Shown piece by piece: positions 18,701-26,619 of a stretch of 64,000 nt of DNA. This DNA comes from CAZMNY01 sp964567745 (GTDB taxonomy: Bacteria; Planctomycetota; Planctomycetia; Pirellulales; Pirellulaceae): positions 1-64,000 of the forward strand of contig CAZMNY010000009.1 in the NCBI GenBank assembly GCA_964567745.1, given 5' to 3'. A program made the translations under genes and the position numbers. The number at the start of each line of letters is the position of its first letter. Position 1 is the first letter of the stretch. Under the pieces are notes generated by a model that searched no databases, had not been told where the DNA came from, and was given only the letters and a program-made list of their open reading frames with translations.

Positions 18701-20859
18701 GCCAACGAGGACAGTTAGTCGTCTTTGACGTTGCGACGCCAACTGGCGCGGCGGAGCACAGCGTCGTGGGACACGCCGAAGGCGTAATCGCCTGCCTGGC
18801 AACCTTCAAGGGAGAGCGAGGCCTCTCGCTGTCGAGTGACGGGATCGTGCTGACTTGGGAGCTGTTGGCCGCAAAGAATCTCACAGGTCACACGCAACCG
18901 GTGACCTCGCTTGCCGCGGTTCCGCCGCAAATGGGACAGCCGCTTCAGTTATTGAGCGGCAGTTTAGATGGAACTGTTCGCCGCTGGAATCTGCAAACCG
19001 GACAGGTGCTCGCCCAGCTCAATCATGGCGCACCGGTGACAAGCGTCGCGGCGCGTGGCGACGCGCAAAGATGGGCGTCGGCAAGTTCGAATAACACCAT
19101 CCGACTCTGGAACGCCGCCAACAACGCTCAGGTAGCCCAAATGACTGGCGACCTGCGAGCGAAAACCTTGGTCGCCAAGCTGACGCGTCAGAAGACGGAC
19201 GTGACCGCGAAGGTCACCGCCGCGAAATCCGCGCTCGACACAGCGGAGAAGGCCGTTCCCGGAAAGGTCACCGCGGAGAAGACGGCTGCGACTGCGCTAG
19301 GCGCCGCGACCAAAGACGTTGAGGCGAAGGCTGCCGTATTGACCGTCGCGTCGACCAAGAAGTCGAATGCCGAACGTCTCGCCATTGAAGCGGCGGCCAA
19401 GGCTCAGGCCGCCGCTCGAAAAATGGCGGATACAGACGCACTGGCGGCCAAGCTAACGCTGGTGGCAACCGAACTGGCCTCCAAAGCAGCGCGAGCAAAA
19501 GCCGCCGCGACAAGCGCCGTTGAGAATCAGACGCTAGCCAAGCTTACGACGGATGCCATGGCGCAAGCGACAGCTGCGGACAGCGCAGCCAAAGCAGCGG
19601 TGGCGGCCAAAGCCGCTCCAACCGCGGAAGCCACAAAAGCCTCGCAAGCCGCTGCGGCAGCCGCGACTGCGGCGCTGGCGCTCAACAAACCATTTAGCGA
19701 CGCCGACAACGCCCTGAGGCAATCGCAAAACGCGCAACGAGCTGCGAAGCAGACGCACGAGGTCTCCACCCGCGACTTAAAGTTCGCGAATGACGCAGTA
19801 CCCGCGGCGAAGACGGGCCTCGCGGCATTAGAAACCCGGCTCAAGAAAGTAGACGCGGATCTCACGGCCGCCATCGAGGCCGAGAAGGCTGCGCAAAAAC
19901 CGGTCCACGCGGTGGCGTTCTCGCCCGACAACCGCACGCTCGCCACCGGCGGTGATCTCGGGATCGTGCACACGTGGGATGCCGAGACGGGAACCGCTGT
20001 CGCCAGCTTTGTCGGACACGAAGCTCCATTGGCCCAAATTGCCTTTGTGGACGAGAAGTCCGTCCTCTCGACGGCCGCCGACAAGAAGGCCATTGTCTGG
20101 AATCTCAATCCAAGCTGGCGATTGGAACGAGTAATCGGCGATATTGGCGATCCGTCGAAACTTATTGATCGAGTCACGGCAGTCGACTTCAGCAACGATG
20201 GAAAGCTGTTGGCCACCGCCAGCGGCGTCCCCTCGCGAAATGGCGATGTGAAAATCTGGAACGTGGCGGACGGTGCCCTGGTGCACGCGATCATCGATGC
20301 TCACACCGACGCAGCCACGGCAGTGGCCTTTTCTCCTGATGACGGGTTTCTCGCCTCCGCCGCCGCAGACAAATACGTTAAGACGTATTCGGTCGCGACC
20401 GGCAAGCAGGTCGGTCAGTTCGAAGGCCATACCAATTACGTGGAGGGCGTAAGTTGGCGCGGAGGCGGCAAGATCCTGGCGAGTTCAGGAGCTGACGGGA
20501 CGATTCGAATCTGGAATGCCGAGACAGGCGACCGCATTCGAGTAATTCAAGGCTTCACAAAACAGGTTAGCGCCGTGCGATTCATAGGGGAAACTCAGTT
20601 CGCCGTCGTGGCGACGGGTCAGGGTCTTGTGCGAAAATACAACACCGACAACGGCGGCGTGCAAACGAACTATCCAGGAACCACAGAATTCATGTTCGCT
20701 ATTGACGCCACGGCCGATCCGAATACGGGCGTCGTTGTCTCTGGCGGATACGATGGTCAACTACACATCTGGCGAGCCAACGGGCCCGCGTTGCAGAAGA
20801 TCGGACCGCCTCCCGCACCGGGCGACGATGCTCTAGCGGAAGCCACCGAAGGCGAGTAA
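15799..20859 (+). CDS. PSCyt1 cytochrome fused to about 28 WD40 blades with an internal coiled coil
   Basis: A 1,686-residue protein with a signal peptide (MTQVKRIFCLAVLAMLAPLVGKAAE). Residues about 35-140 form a PSCyt1 planctomycete cytochrome domain with CLACH at 53-57 and the typical LMPPEDN and LKLWIDQGA motifs. WD40 repeats follow; by eye I count 28, which would be four seven-bladed propellers. After blade 21 (about residue 1125) a 240-residue Ala/Lys-rich coiled-coil segment intervenes, and the propeller resumes at KPVHAVAFSPDNR (about residue 1365) with seven more blades. So the coil appears to sit at the boundary between the third and fourth propellers. The protein could tether a heme domain to a propeller scaffold. 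Its blade 9 matches the distinctive blade 15 of the two other giant WD40 proteins. Confidence 0.92.
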   Translation: MTQVKRIFCLAVLAMLAPLVGKAAEQPIAIAKVNRSEPVDFKKDIVPILQRSCLACHSASDANGELNLETPQAMIKGGDSGPAIVPGKSGESLLLKVAAHQDEPLMPPEDNDVSAKNLNSQELGLLKLWIDQGAKGTGTDGILSPASWKPLPPGKHPIFAVAVSPDGQFAACGRANQIFIYHVATGQVVTRLNDPSLQEASADKKPGAAHLDVVQSLSFNSQGDMLASGGFRTAKLWRYPRDVQAFSVTAEAEIRAVAVNNDHTFAAVGAADGKIRLWPLNKQSETPEVRILEGHAGEIRGLCFSADGSRLISASADKTVRVWNANDGSLAGRIDAAGEIHSVASVLLPGDSTVADAAPVEHIATAGTDKLIRIWKTPTRLPQPVAIETTKPAVLAVSQDGTLLATANGEGEVRIQDAKTGEVRFRWKAHPAAIHSLAFGQTPAPPAGTAPETAIPAERRFATAGSDGVVRVWSLGRLGTEVKAEARPEAKTAVPLAKPEDAEPAQLFALRGTLTPVRSVGFRKDGKQLVAGAEDGTLTVWSLESPAAPNQATRTLEPLIVAEALDPKSASRPLAVSSPDNKLLAVTATVNGHHAVLVRDIATGNLVQSLLGHAGPITSMAFSSDSRKIATGSDDKTARVWNLNSAKFAEIARFSKHEGPVTAVAFNSDSTQVLSGSFDNSVKLWSAETSELAIDFPGHAGPISGVGFLANNQPISASADKTVRVWNPANGKAARSQTETSATSAMCVARDGSRFAVAGADKSLKVYAAAGGAAQLTLAGHAAPVHSLAFSADSKRLVSGADPAAIVWDATDGRLLEMFPSAEKQLSCVAYGETASQVLLADRKQRVTLQAMQFVGAGRGMTKPVIAAAWHPNGQTVLAGCQDGTVRGFTVSNFVQAFSANHGAPVHAFAISEDGAKMASGGENKIVKLWNPANGAPLQPAQLALAGPVRGVDFTADGRRLVAGSIEGQRGQLVVFDVATPTGAAEHSVVGHAEGVIACLATFKGERGLSLSSDGIVLTWELLAAKNLTGHTQPVTSLAAVPPQMGQPLQLLSGSLDGTVRRWNLQTGQVLAQLNHGAPVTSVAARGDAQRWASASSNNTIRLWNAANNAQVAQMTGDLRAKTLVAKLTRQKTDVTAKVTAAKSALDTAEKAVPGKVTAEKTAATALGAATKDVEAKAAVLTVASTKKSNAERLAIEAAAKAQAAARKMADTDALAAKLTLVATELASKAARAKAAATSAVENQTLAKLTTDAMAQATAADSAAKAAVAAKAAPTAEATKASQAAAAAATAALALNKPFSDADNALRQSQNAQRAAKQTHEVSTRDLKFANDAVPAAKTGLAALETRLKKVDADLTAAIEAEKAAQKPVHAVAFSPDNRTLATGGDLGIVHTWDAETGTAVASFVGHEAPLAQIAFVDEKSVLSTAADKKAIVWNLNPSWRLERVIGDIGDPSKLIDRVTAVDFSNDGKLLATASGVPSRNGDVKIWNVADGALVHAIIDAHTDAATAVAFSPDDGFLASAAADKYVKTYSVATGKQVGQFEGHTNYVEGVSWRGGGKILASSGADGTIRIWNAETGDRIRVIQGFTKQVSAVRFIGETQFAVVATGQGLVRKYNTDNGGVQTNYPGTTEFMFAIDATADPNTGVVVSGGYDGQLHIWRANGPALQKIGPPPAPGDDALAEATEGE

Positions 20860-20995
20860 GCGGCAGGGGCGGTAGCCACTCGGTAACGCCGCCCGGACGA
20901 AGACAACATCGACGATGAACAATACATGAGAAGTCTCCGTCCATTGGACGGTGCCACGGACGGTGAAGCCGAAGGCAAGGAGGCGTGCCATTTAC

Positions 20996-21013
20996 CGGCG
21001 GGCTGACCCGCCG
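20996..21013 (+). terminator. GC-rich hairpin just upstream of the third WD40 gene
   Basis: CGGCGGG-CTGA-CCCGCCG is a perfect 7-bp stem with a 4-base loop, followed by TTCCCTT. It lies only 23 bases before the ATG of the third WD40 gene and 137 bases after the previous stop. It could be a weak terminator or a structure in the leader that influences translation. Confidence 0.45.
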
Positions 21014-21036
21014 TTCCCTTACGTCCTGGTGAAGCG

Positions 21037-24000
21037 ATGACCCTTCGAGACCTGGTCTGCCTGGCAGCCGCACTCTGCGCCGCTCCGCTCTACGCCCAAG
21101 CCCCGCCCACAGCTCTGGAAGGGCATCAAGGCGGAGTCGCCTCCGTGGCCTACGCGCCGGATGGAAAGATCATCGTCAGTGGTAGTCTCGACCGCACGCT
21201 CAAAATCTGGAACGCGGCGACCGGAGCGGAATTGCGGTCTTTGGTCGGTCATCAAGGCCAAGTCCTGGCCGTGGCGATCTCCCCCAATGGGCGACAATTG
21301 GCAAGCGGGTCGCGCGACAACACGATCAAACTTTGGGATCTCTACATTCCTACGCCATTGCAGCAATTGGCCGGGCACACAGGCCAAGTGCAGGCGGTGC
21401 TCGTCAATAGCGAGCCAGCTTGGTCCGCGACGGCCGGCGCGGATAAGTTGATCAAACTCTGGGACGCGGAAGGCAAAGTCGTTCGCGACTTGAAAGGACA
21501 CGACGAAGCGATTCTTCGGCTTGCCGCCACTAAGGATGGAAGCCAAATCGCCAGCGGCGACGCGAAGGGCTTCGTTCGCATTTGGAACCCGCTGGATGGC
21601 GCGTCGCTGGGGATATTGGGCGCCGATACAGCGCCCGTCAGCGGACTTGCATTTCATCCAACGACTGCAACCTTACTCACCGCCGCCGAAAACGGGTCGG
21701 TCAAGCTTTGGTCGCTGCCGATCGTCCCGGAAAGGACGCTCGCTGGACACACCGACGCGGTGACCGCGACGGCAATCTCCGCTGATGCAAAACAATTGAT
21801 CACAGGCGGAAGCGACGCGTCGGTGAAGATCTTTAAGAGTGACGACGGCGCTTTGGTGCGGGCGTTGCCAGACCAACCGGGTCCGGTCACTTCCGTCGGA
21901 TTTCATGACGCCACTGGTATGGTGATCAGCGGCAGCACGACCGGAATTGTCAAACTGTGGAATGCGGCCGACGGCGCGGACCGCGGCTCCCTTTTCGGAC
22001 ACCAAGGCGCCATTCGCGATGTTGGGATCAATGCGAAGGGCAATATGCTGCTCTCCGCCGGCGACGACGGCACACTCCGCGTATGGCGTCTGCCGAGGGC
22101 GTCCCAGGTACTCGCCGGAAGTACGGGGCCCGTGCTTTCGGTCGCGGCCAGCCGCGACGGAAAATGGGTGGTTACCGGATCGACAGATAAGTCGCTTCGA
22201 CTTTACAACACCGCAGATGGTGCCGCCGTTCGCACTTTCTCGGGGGCCGCCGCGCCAGTTCTCGGCGTCGCCATCCGCGCTGATCAGGGGCAGCTCGCCT
22301 CCGTGGATGATTCCGGCGACGTACGTCTTTTTGACCCAGCCCAGGCCGCTTCACAAGATGTGCTCTCGGGACACATCGGCCCTGCCAATTCAATCTCATA
22401 CCTACCCGATGGCAAGACGCTTTTGACGGGCGGCGACGACGGCGCGGTTCGCTGGTGGGCTCTGCCGCCGACACCGGCGAAGCCATTGCCGCCAGCCGGC
22501 GGCGCGGTATCGCATATCGTCAGGTCAACCGCTGGATCCGAACTCGTCGCCGCCAGCGTTGATGGCGCCGTTCGCGTCTTTACCGCAGCCACCGGCGCGT
22601 TAGCACGCGCGCTGCCGGGACACGTCGGACCCGTCGCCGCGCTGGATACGGGCGGGCCCGTGGTCGCCAGCGGAGACGAAAAAGGAGACATTCGTATCTG
22701 GACGCTGTCAACCGCAGCCTCGCTCCCCACGATTTCGGGACACGATGGTCCGCTCACCGCGCTCGCCGTCAATGCGCAAGGCACGCAGATCGCGACTTCC
22801 ACCGAGGACGGTGTGATCAAGCTTTGGAAGATGCCGATCGCGACGAAGACGCTGGCTGGAAGCGCAATGCCTGTCGCAGTCGCTGCGTTTAGCGCCGACG
22901 GGACACTTGTCGCATCGGCAGGAATTGTTGCCGGCAAGGCCACGATCATCGTGCGTGACGCGGCGACGGGTGCCGTCAAATCGACGATGACCGGGCATAC
23001 GGCGGCTGTGTCCAGCTTGGCATTTAGCGTCGACAAGACCAAGCTGATTTCGGGATCGGCGGACAAGACCGCTCGAGTCTGGAATATTGCCGCGGCGCAA
23101 GGCGCGGAACTAGGGCAGTTCGCCATGGACGCCGCAGTCTCGGCGGTCGCGTTGGACGCGAACGGCCAGCAAGCGTTTTGTGGTGCCGCCAACGGCGTCC
23201 TAAAACAATGGAAGACGGCCGATGGCGAAGAAACACGGGCACTCGTGGGTCACACCGGAGCCGTTACCTCGCTGCAACTGCACGGCGCATCACTGATTTC
23301 CGGTTCCGTTGACAAGACCGTACGGCAATGGAACCTCGCCAATGGCGCCGCGATTCGCTCCATCAGTCACGCGGCTCCAGTAACCAGCGTCACTATCAGC
23401 GGCAATGGAAGCACGATCGCTTCTGCTGGGACCGACAAGTTGGTCAAACTCTGGAACGCAGCCAACGGCGCAGCACTGCCGGTGTTGACGGGACATGCGG
23501 ACGCAGTTCGCCAAGTGTCGTTGAGTGCCGATGGCGCGCAAGTGGTCTCTGTGGGCGGCGACGGAATCCGCACATGGAACAGCGCCGGTCAATTGCTCCA
23601 GCGTTTCCCGCTTGGCGACGGAACCCTGCGCGGAGCAGCGTTTGGAGCGGCGGGAGTGGTCGCGTCGATCGATGGCAAGCATGTTTTGCATATCGCAACG
23701 CCGTCGCTGGTCCGCCGCATCGAAGGACACGTCGGTGCCGTTGGCGCGATCGCGTTCACGCCCAATGGAGCCGCCCTGGCTACTGGCGGCGCCGACAAGA
23801 CGGTTCGACTCTGGAATGTCGCGGATGGCAAACCTCGCGCGACATTCGCCGGTTCGACGGACGTGGTCGCCGACCTCGCGATCTCGACCGATGGCAAATT
23901 ACTCGCGGCCGGGGGAGCCGACAAAATCGCGCGCATCTGGCCATTGCCCGCACAAGCCGCGGCGACACCGGCGGTGCCTCAAAGCGAGTTTACACACGCC

Positions 24001-26379
24001 ACTGCGATCACGTCGCTCACCTTCAGCCCCGACGGCGCTCGCCTTGCCGTAGCCCACGCCCTGCCCTCGAACACGGCGGCCGCCGCAGCGCCAACGACCT
24101 CAATCGTCACGGTCTGGGACCAGGCAGTCGGTCAACCGCTTCAGCGTTTGGCCGGGCATGCCGCCGACGTTGCCGACGTGGCCTTTCTTGCCGACAACGC
24201 AACCGTAGCGACTGGCAGTGCCGACAAGACGATCGTGCTGCGGACACTCTCCGCACAACGCGTAAACGTCGCCGCCGTTGGCAAACTGTTCAATCTCTCG
24301 CTTTCCACCGACGGCACGCAATTCGCGACGTGCGGCGAAGACAAGAAAGTCAACGTTTGGAATGCGGCCACCGGGGCAAAGCTGTTTGAGGTTGGCATGG
24401 GCGCTGTTGCGCCGGTGACGGTAGCGCTTCGAGGCGACAAGTTGCAATTGGCCGCTGCGGGCTCGGATAACAAACTCTACCTCTGGCCGCTTACGGCGCA
24501 GCGCGCCGGCGCAGCAGTCACGACGGACCTTCCTGCAGCGGTCGCAAGATTGCAATTCAGCGATGACGGAAACAAACTTGCGGCCGCCTGCGCCGACAAG
24601 CAACTCCGCGTTTACAACGCTACCGATGGCGCCCTTCTCGAGTCGATACCAACCACCGATGCTCCGATCGCCTTGGCCTTCACGCCGGACGCCATGGCTC
24701 TGGCGGCGGCGGGCGGCAACGCGGCGCTACTGCAACCTCTCTCCGCGACGCACCAGCTGCTCGGGCACGAAGGGGCGGTAACCGCTGCCACTTTCAGCGC
24801 GGATGGCGCCTCAGTATTCAGCGGCGGTGCGGACAAAACGGTTCGACAATGGACGTTGGCTGACGGCAAGGCAACGCGCACTTTCACGGGGGCCACTGAC
24901 GCGATCACCGGACTGGCCCTCAGTGGCGACGGCATGACGCTCGCTGCTTGCGGAGCAGACAAGTTCATGCGGACATGGCCGACCGTTGCCGGGCCGGCAA
25001 GCGTGACCGCGGCGCAAAACATCGAGCACGCCGCGCCGGTTCGCGACGTGAGCCTTAGCGCCGAGGGATCCCGGGCCGCGACGGCCTGCGACGACGGCGT
25101 CGTCCGCGTTTGGGACACTGCCACTGGGCGTGAACTCCAGCGATTCACGAACCATAAGGGTGCCGCTCTGGCGGCCACGATTGCGGCGGATGGCAAGTCA
25201 TTGGTTTCCAGCGGTGCCGATAAGACCGCACTCTACGAAACGGTCGCTGTTCAGCAACTGATCGTCGCGGCCGACACTCGCGTTGCGGATGCCGAGTTTC
25301 TTGCTGACGGATCCGCAATCGCGACGAGCGGAGTCGATCAACAAATCAAACTATGGGATGCCCTTGGAAAACCCCTCCGCCAACTCGTCGGTGCCAAAGC
25401 CGAACTTGCCCAGATCGCCGTTCGTAACGACGGCGTGCAGATCGCAAGCGCTGATGCAGATGGCCGACTCATGCTTTGGAACACCGCGGACGGAGCGCTC
25501 CAGCACACCATTGAAACGGGAGCTGCCATCCACGACTTGGCGTTCAGTCCGGATCATACTCGAATCGCCGTCGCGGGCGCCGACAACCACCTGCGAGTCT
25601 TCCAAACCAGCGATGGGCTGCCGCTCCAAGATCAAACGGCTGCGGCACCATTGCTCGCCGCAGCGTTCACGTCAACCGGTGCCGAGTTGCTTACCGGTAG
25701 CGCGGACAACGCTGTTAGCCTCTGGGCCTATGCGTCCCCAACTCCCATCGCGGATTTGGCGGGGCATACCGGAGCCGTCCTGCATGTGGCTTACTCCGCC
25801 GATGGAAAGACCCTGGCCACCGCCAGCGCCGATGCATCGGTTCGCACCTGGAATCTGGAAACCAAGGCCGCGATCCGCGTTCACGCCGGGCACGCTGGTG
25901 CCGTGTATGCGAGCCGTTTTACGAGTGACGGGAAACAACTCGTCTCGTGCGGAGCCGACGGAACCGTCCGCTTGTGGAACGCGGCCAATGGCGCCGCGGT
26001 ACGGCAAATGACGGTGACCACGGAAGAAGGCGTGGCGCCTCCGGCTCTGTTTGATGCGGCGATTAGCGGGAACAATCAATCCATCGCCGCCGCCGGCCAG
26101 GACGGGGTGATTCGGATCTGGAATCTCTCCAACGGGCAACCCGCCAAGCCGATCCCCGCTGGACCGGACCCAGCCTACCGCATCGCCTTCCTGCCCAGCA
26201 ATCAGATTCTGGCCGCTGGGCACGCCGGCAACATTACGATTTGGAACCCGGTCAATGCCGCCCAAGTCGCCGCCCTCAAGGCCCCTGGCGTAGCCTACTC
26301 AGCCGCCGTCTCCCCAGTGGAAAAACGCGCCGCCATCCCTTGCGCGGACGGAAAAACCTATTTCATCACACTTCCATGA
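21037..26379 (+). CDS. Giant exported WD40-repeat protein (about 42 blades), third of three
   Basis: A 1,780-residue protein with a short signal peptide (LVCLAAALCAAPLYAQ) followed directly by WD40 repeats (LEGHQGGVASVAYAPDGK, DRTLKIWNAATG). I count 42 repeats of about 42 residues with little extra sequence, consistent with six seven-bladed propellers. It aligns blade for blade with the protein encoded at 2349: blade 15 with the GKATIIVRD strand, short blade 18, degenerate blade 21 and well-conserved blades 38-39 occur at the same ordinal positions. The two therefore arose by duplication of the whole gene, not by independent repeat growth. Function is unknown; an extracytoplasmic scaffold is inferred. 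It is the last plus-strand gene of the cluster and faces a minus-strand operon. Confidence 0.93.
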   Translation: MTLRDLVCLAAALCAAPLYAQAPPTALEGHQGGVASVAYAPDGKIIVSGSLDRTLKIWNAATGAELRSLVGHQGQVLAVAISPNGRQLASGSRDNTIKLWDLYIPTPLQQLAGHTGQVQAVLVNSEPAWSATAGADKLIKLWDAEGKVVRDLKGHDEAILRLAATKDGSQIASGDAKGFVRIWNPLDGASLGILGADTAPVSGLAFHPTTATLLTAAENGSVKLWSLPIVPERTLAGHTDAVTATAISADAKQLITGGSDASVKIFKSDDGALVRALPDQPGPVTSVGFHDATGMVISGSTTGIVKLWNAADGADRGSLFGHQGAIRDVGINAKGNMLLSAGDDGTLRVWRLPRASQVLAGSTGPVLSVAASRDGKWVVTGSTDKSLRLYNTADGAAVRTFSGAAAPVLGVAIRADQGQLASVDDSGDVRLFDPAQAASQDVLSGHIGPANSISYLPDGKTLLTGGDDGAVRWWALPPTPAKPLPPAGGAVSHIVRSTAGSELVAASVDGAVRVFTAATGALARALPGHVGPVAALDTGGPVVASGDEKGDIRIWTLSTAASLPTISGHDGPLTALAVNAQGTQIATSTEDGVIKLWKMPIATKTLAGSAMPVAVAAFSADGTLVASAGIVAGKATIIVRDAATGAVKSTMTGHTAAVSSLAFSVDKTKLISGSADKTARVWNIAAAQGAELGQFAMDAAVSAVALDANGQQAFCGAANGVLKQWKTADGEETRALVGHTGAVTSLQLHGASLISGSVDKTVRQWNLANGAAIRSISHAAPVTSVTISGNGSTIASAGTDKLVKLWNAANGAALPVLTGHADAVRQVSLSADGAQVVSVGGDGIRTWNSAGQLLQRFPLGDGTLRGAAFGAAGVVASIDGKHVLHIATPSLVRRIEGHVGAVGAIAFTPNGAALATGGADKTVRLWNVADGKPRATFAGSTDVVADLAISTDGKLLAAGGADKIARIWPLPAQAAATPAVPQSEFTHATAITSLTFSPDGARLAVAHALPSNTAAAAAPTTSIVTVWDQAVGQPLQRLAGHAADVADVAFLADNATVATGSADKTIVLRTLSAQRVNVAAVGKLFNLSLSTDGTQFATCGEDKKVNVWNAATGAKLFEVGMGAVAPVTVALRGDKLQLAAAGSDNKLYLWPLTAQRAGAAVTTDLPAAVARLQFSDDGNKLAAACADKQLRVYNATDGALLESIPTTDAPIALAFTPDAMALAAAGGNAALLQPLSATHQLLGHEGAVTAATFSADGASVFSGGADKTVRQWTLADGKATRTFTGATDAITGLALSGDGMTLAACGADKFMRTWPTVAGPASVTAAQNIEHAAPVRDVSLSAEGSRAATACDDGVVRVWDTATGRELQRFTNHKGAALAATIAADGKSLVSSGADKTALYETVAVQQLIVAADTRVADAEFLADGSAIATSGVDQQIKLWDALGKPLRQLVGAKAELAQIAVRNDGVQIASADADGRLMLWNTADGALQHTIETGAAIHDLAFSPDHTRIAVAGADNHLRVFQTSDGLPLQDQTAAAPLLAAAFTSTGAELLTGSADNAVSLWAYASPTPIADLAGHTGAVLHVAYSADGKTLATASADASVRTWNLETKAAIRVHAGHAGAVYASRFTSDGKQLVSCGADGTVRLWNAANGAAVRQMTVTTEEGVAPPALFDAAISGNNQSIAAAGQDGVIRIWNLSNGQPAKPIPAGPDPAYRIAFLPSNQILAAGHAGNITIWNPVNAAQVAALKAPGVAYSAAVSPVEKRAAIPCADGKTYFITLP

Positions 26380-26521
26380 TCAGCCGACCAGAACCAGTAT
26401 CCGTGATGCGCTCGACGCGTTGCGATATCGATTCCTCATGAACACAAACTCGTTGGGCACCTGGTCGATGTGGCGCCGCCAAATTGCGAGCAGCATTGGC
26501 AGAGGGATTAGATGTTTTTGC

Positions 26522-26537
26522 TAGGCGGCCTCGCCTA
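26522..26537. other. Small hairpin between convergent operons
   Basis: TAGGCG-GCCT-CGCCTA is a perfect 6-bp inverted repeat in the 240-base gap between two converging genes. It is preceded on the plus strand by TTTTT but has no T tract after it on either strand, so it is not a canonical terminator. The rest of the gap shows nothing recognisable. Confidence 0.3.
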
Positions 26538-26619
26538 CGGCAACGGGTTAAACGAGTACGATTCCTGCACGCAATTCGCATTCTGAACAATCGAACGAGA
26601 AATGAACTCGGGCAACATC

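Noticed and set aside
23328..24389. 353-residue ORF inside the third WD40 gene
   Set aside because: Frame-shifted reading of WD40 codons, Arg/Trp/Gln-rich, with no motif.
2400..26300. Tandem DNA repeats or CRISPR-like periodicity in the WD40 genes
   Set aside because: The 120-130 bp periodicity reflects 42-residue protein repeats with diverged DNA; there are no identical short repeats with unique spacers.
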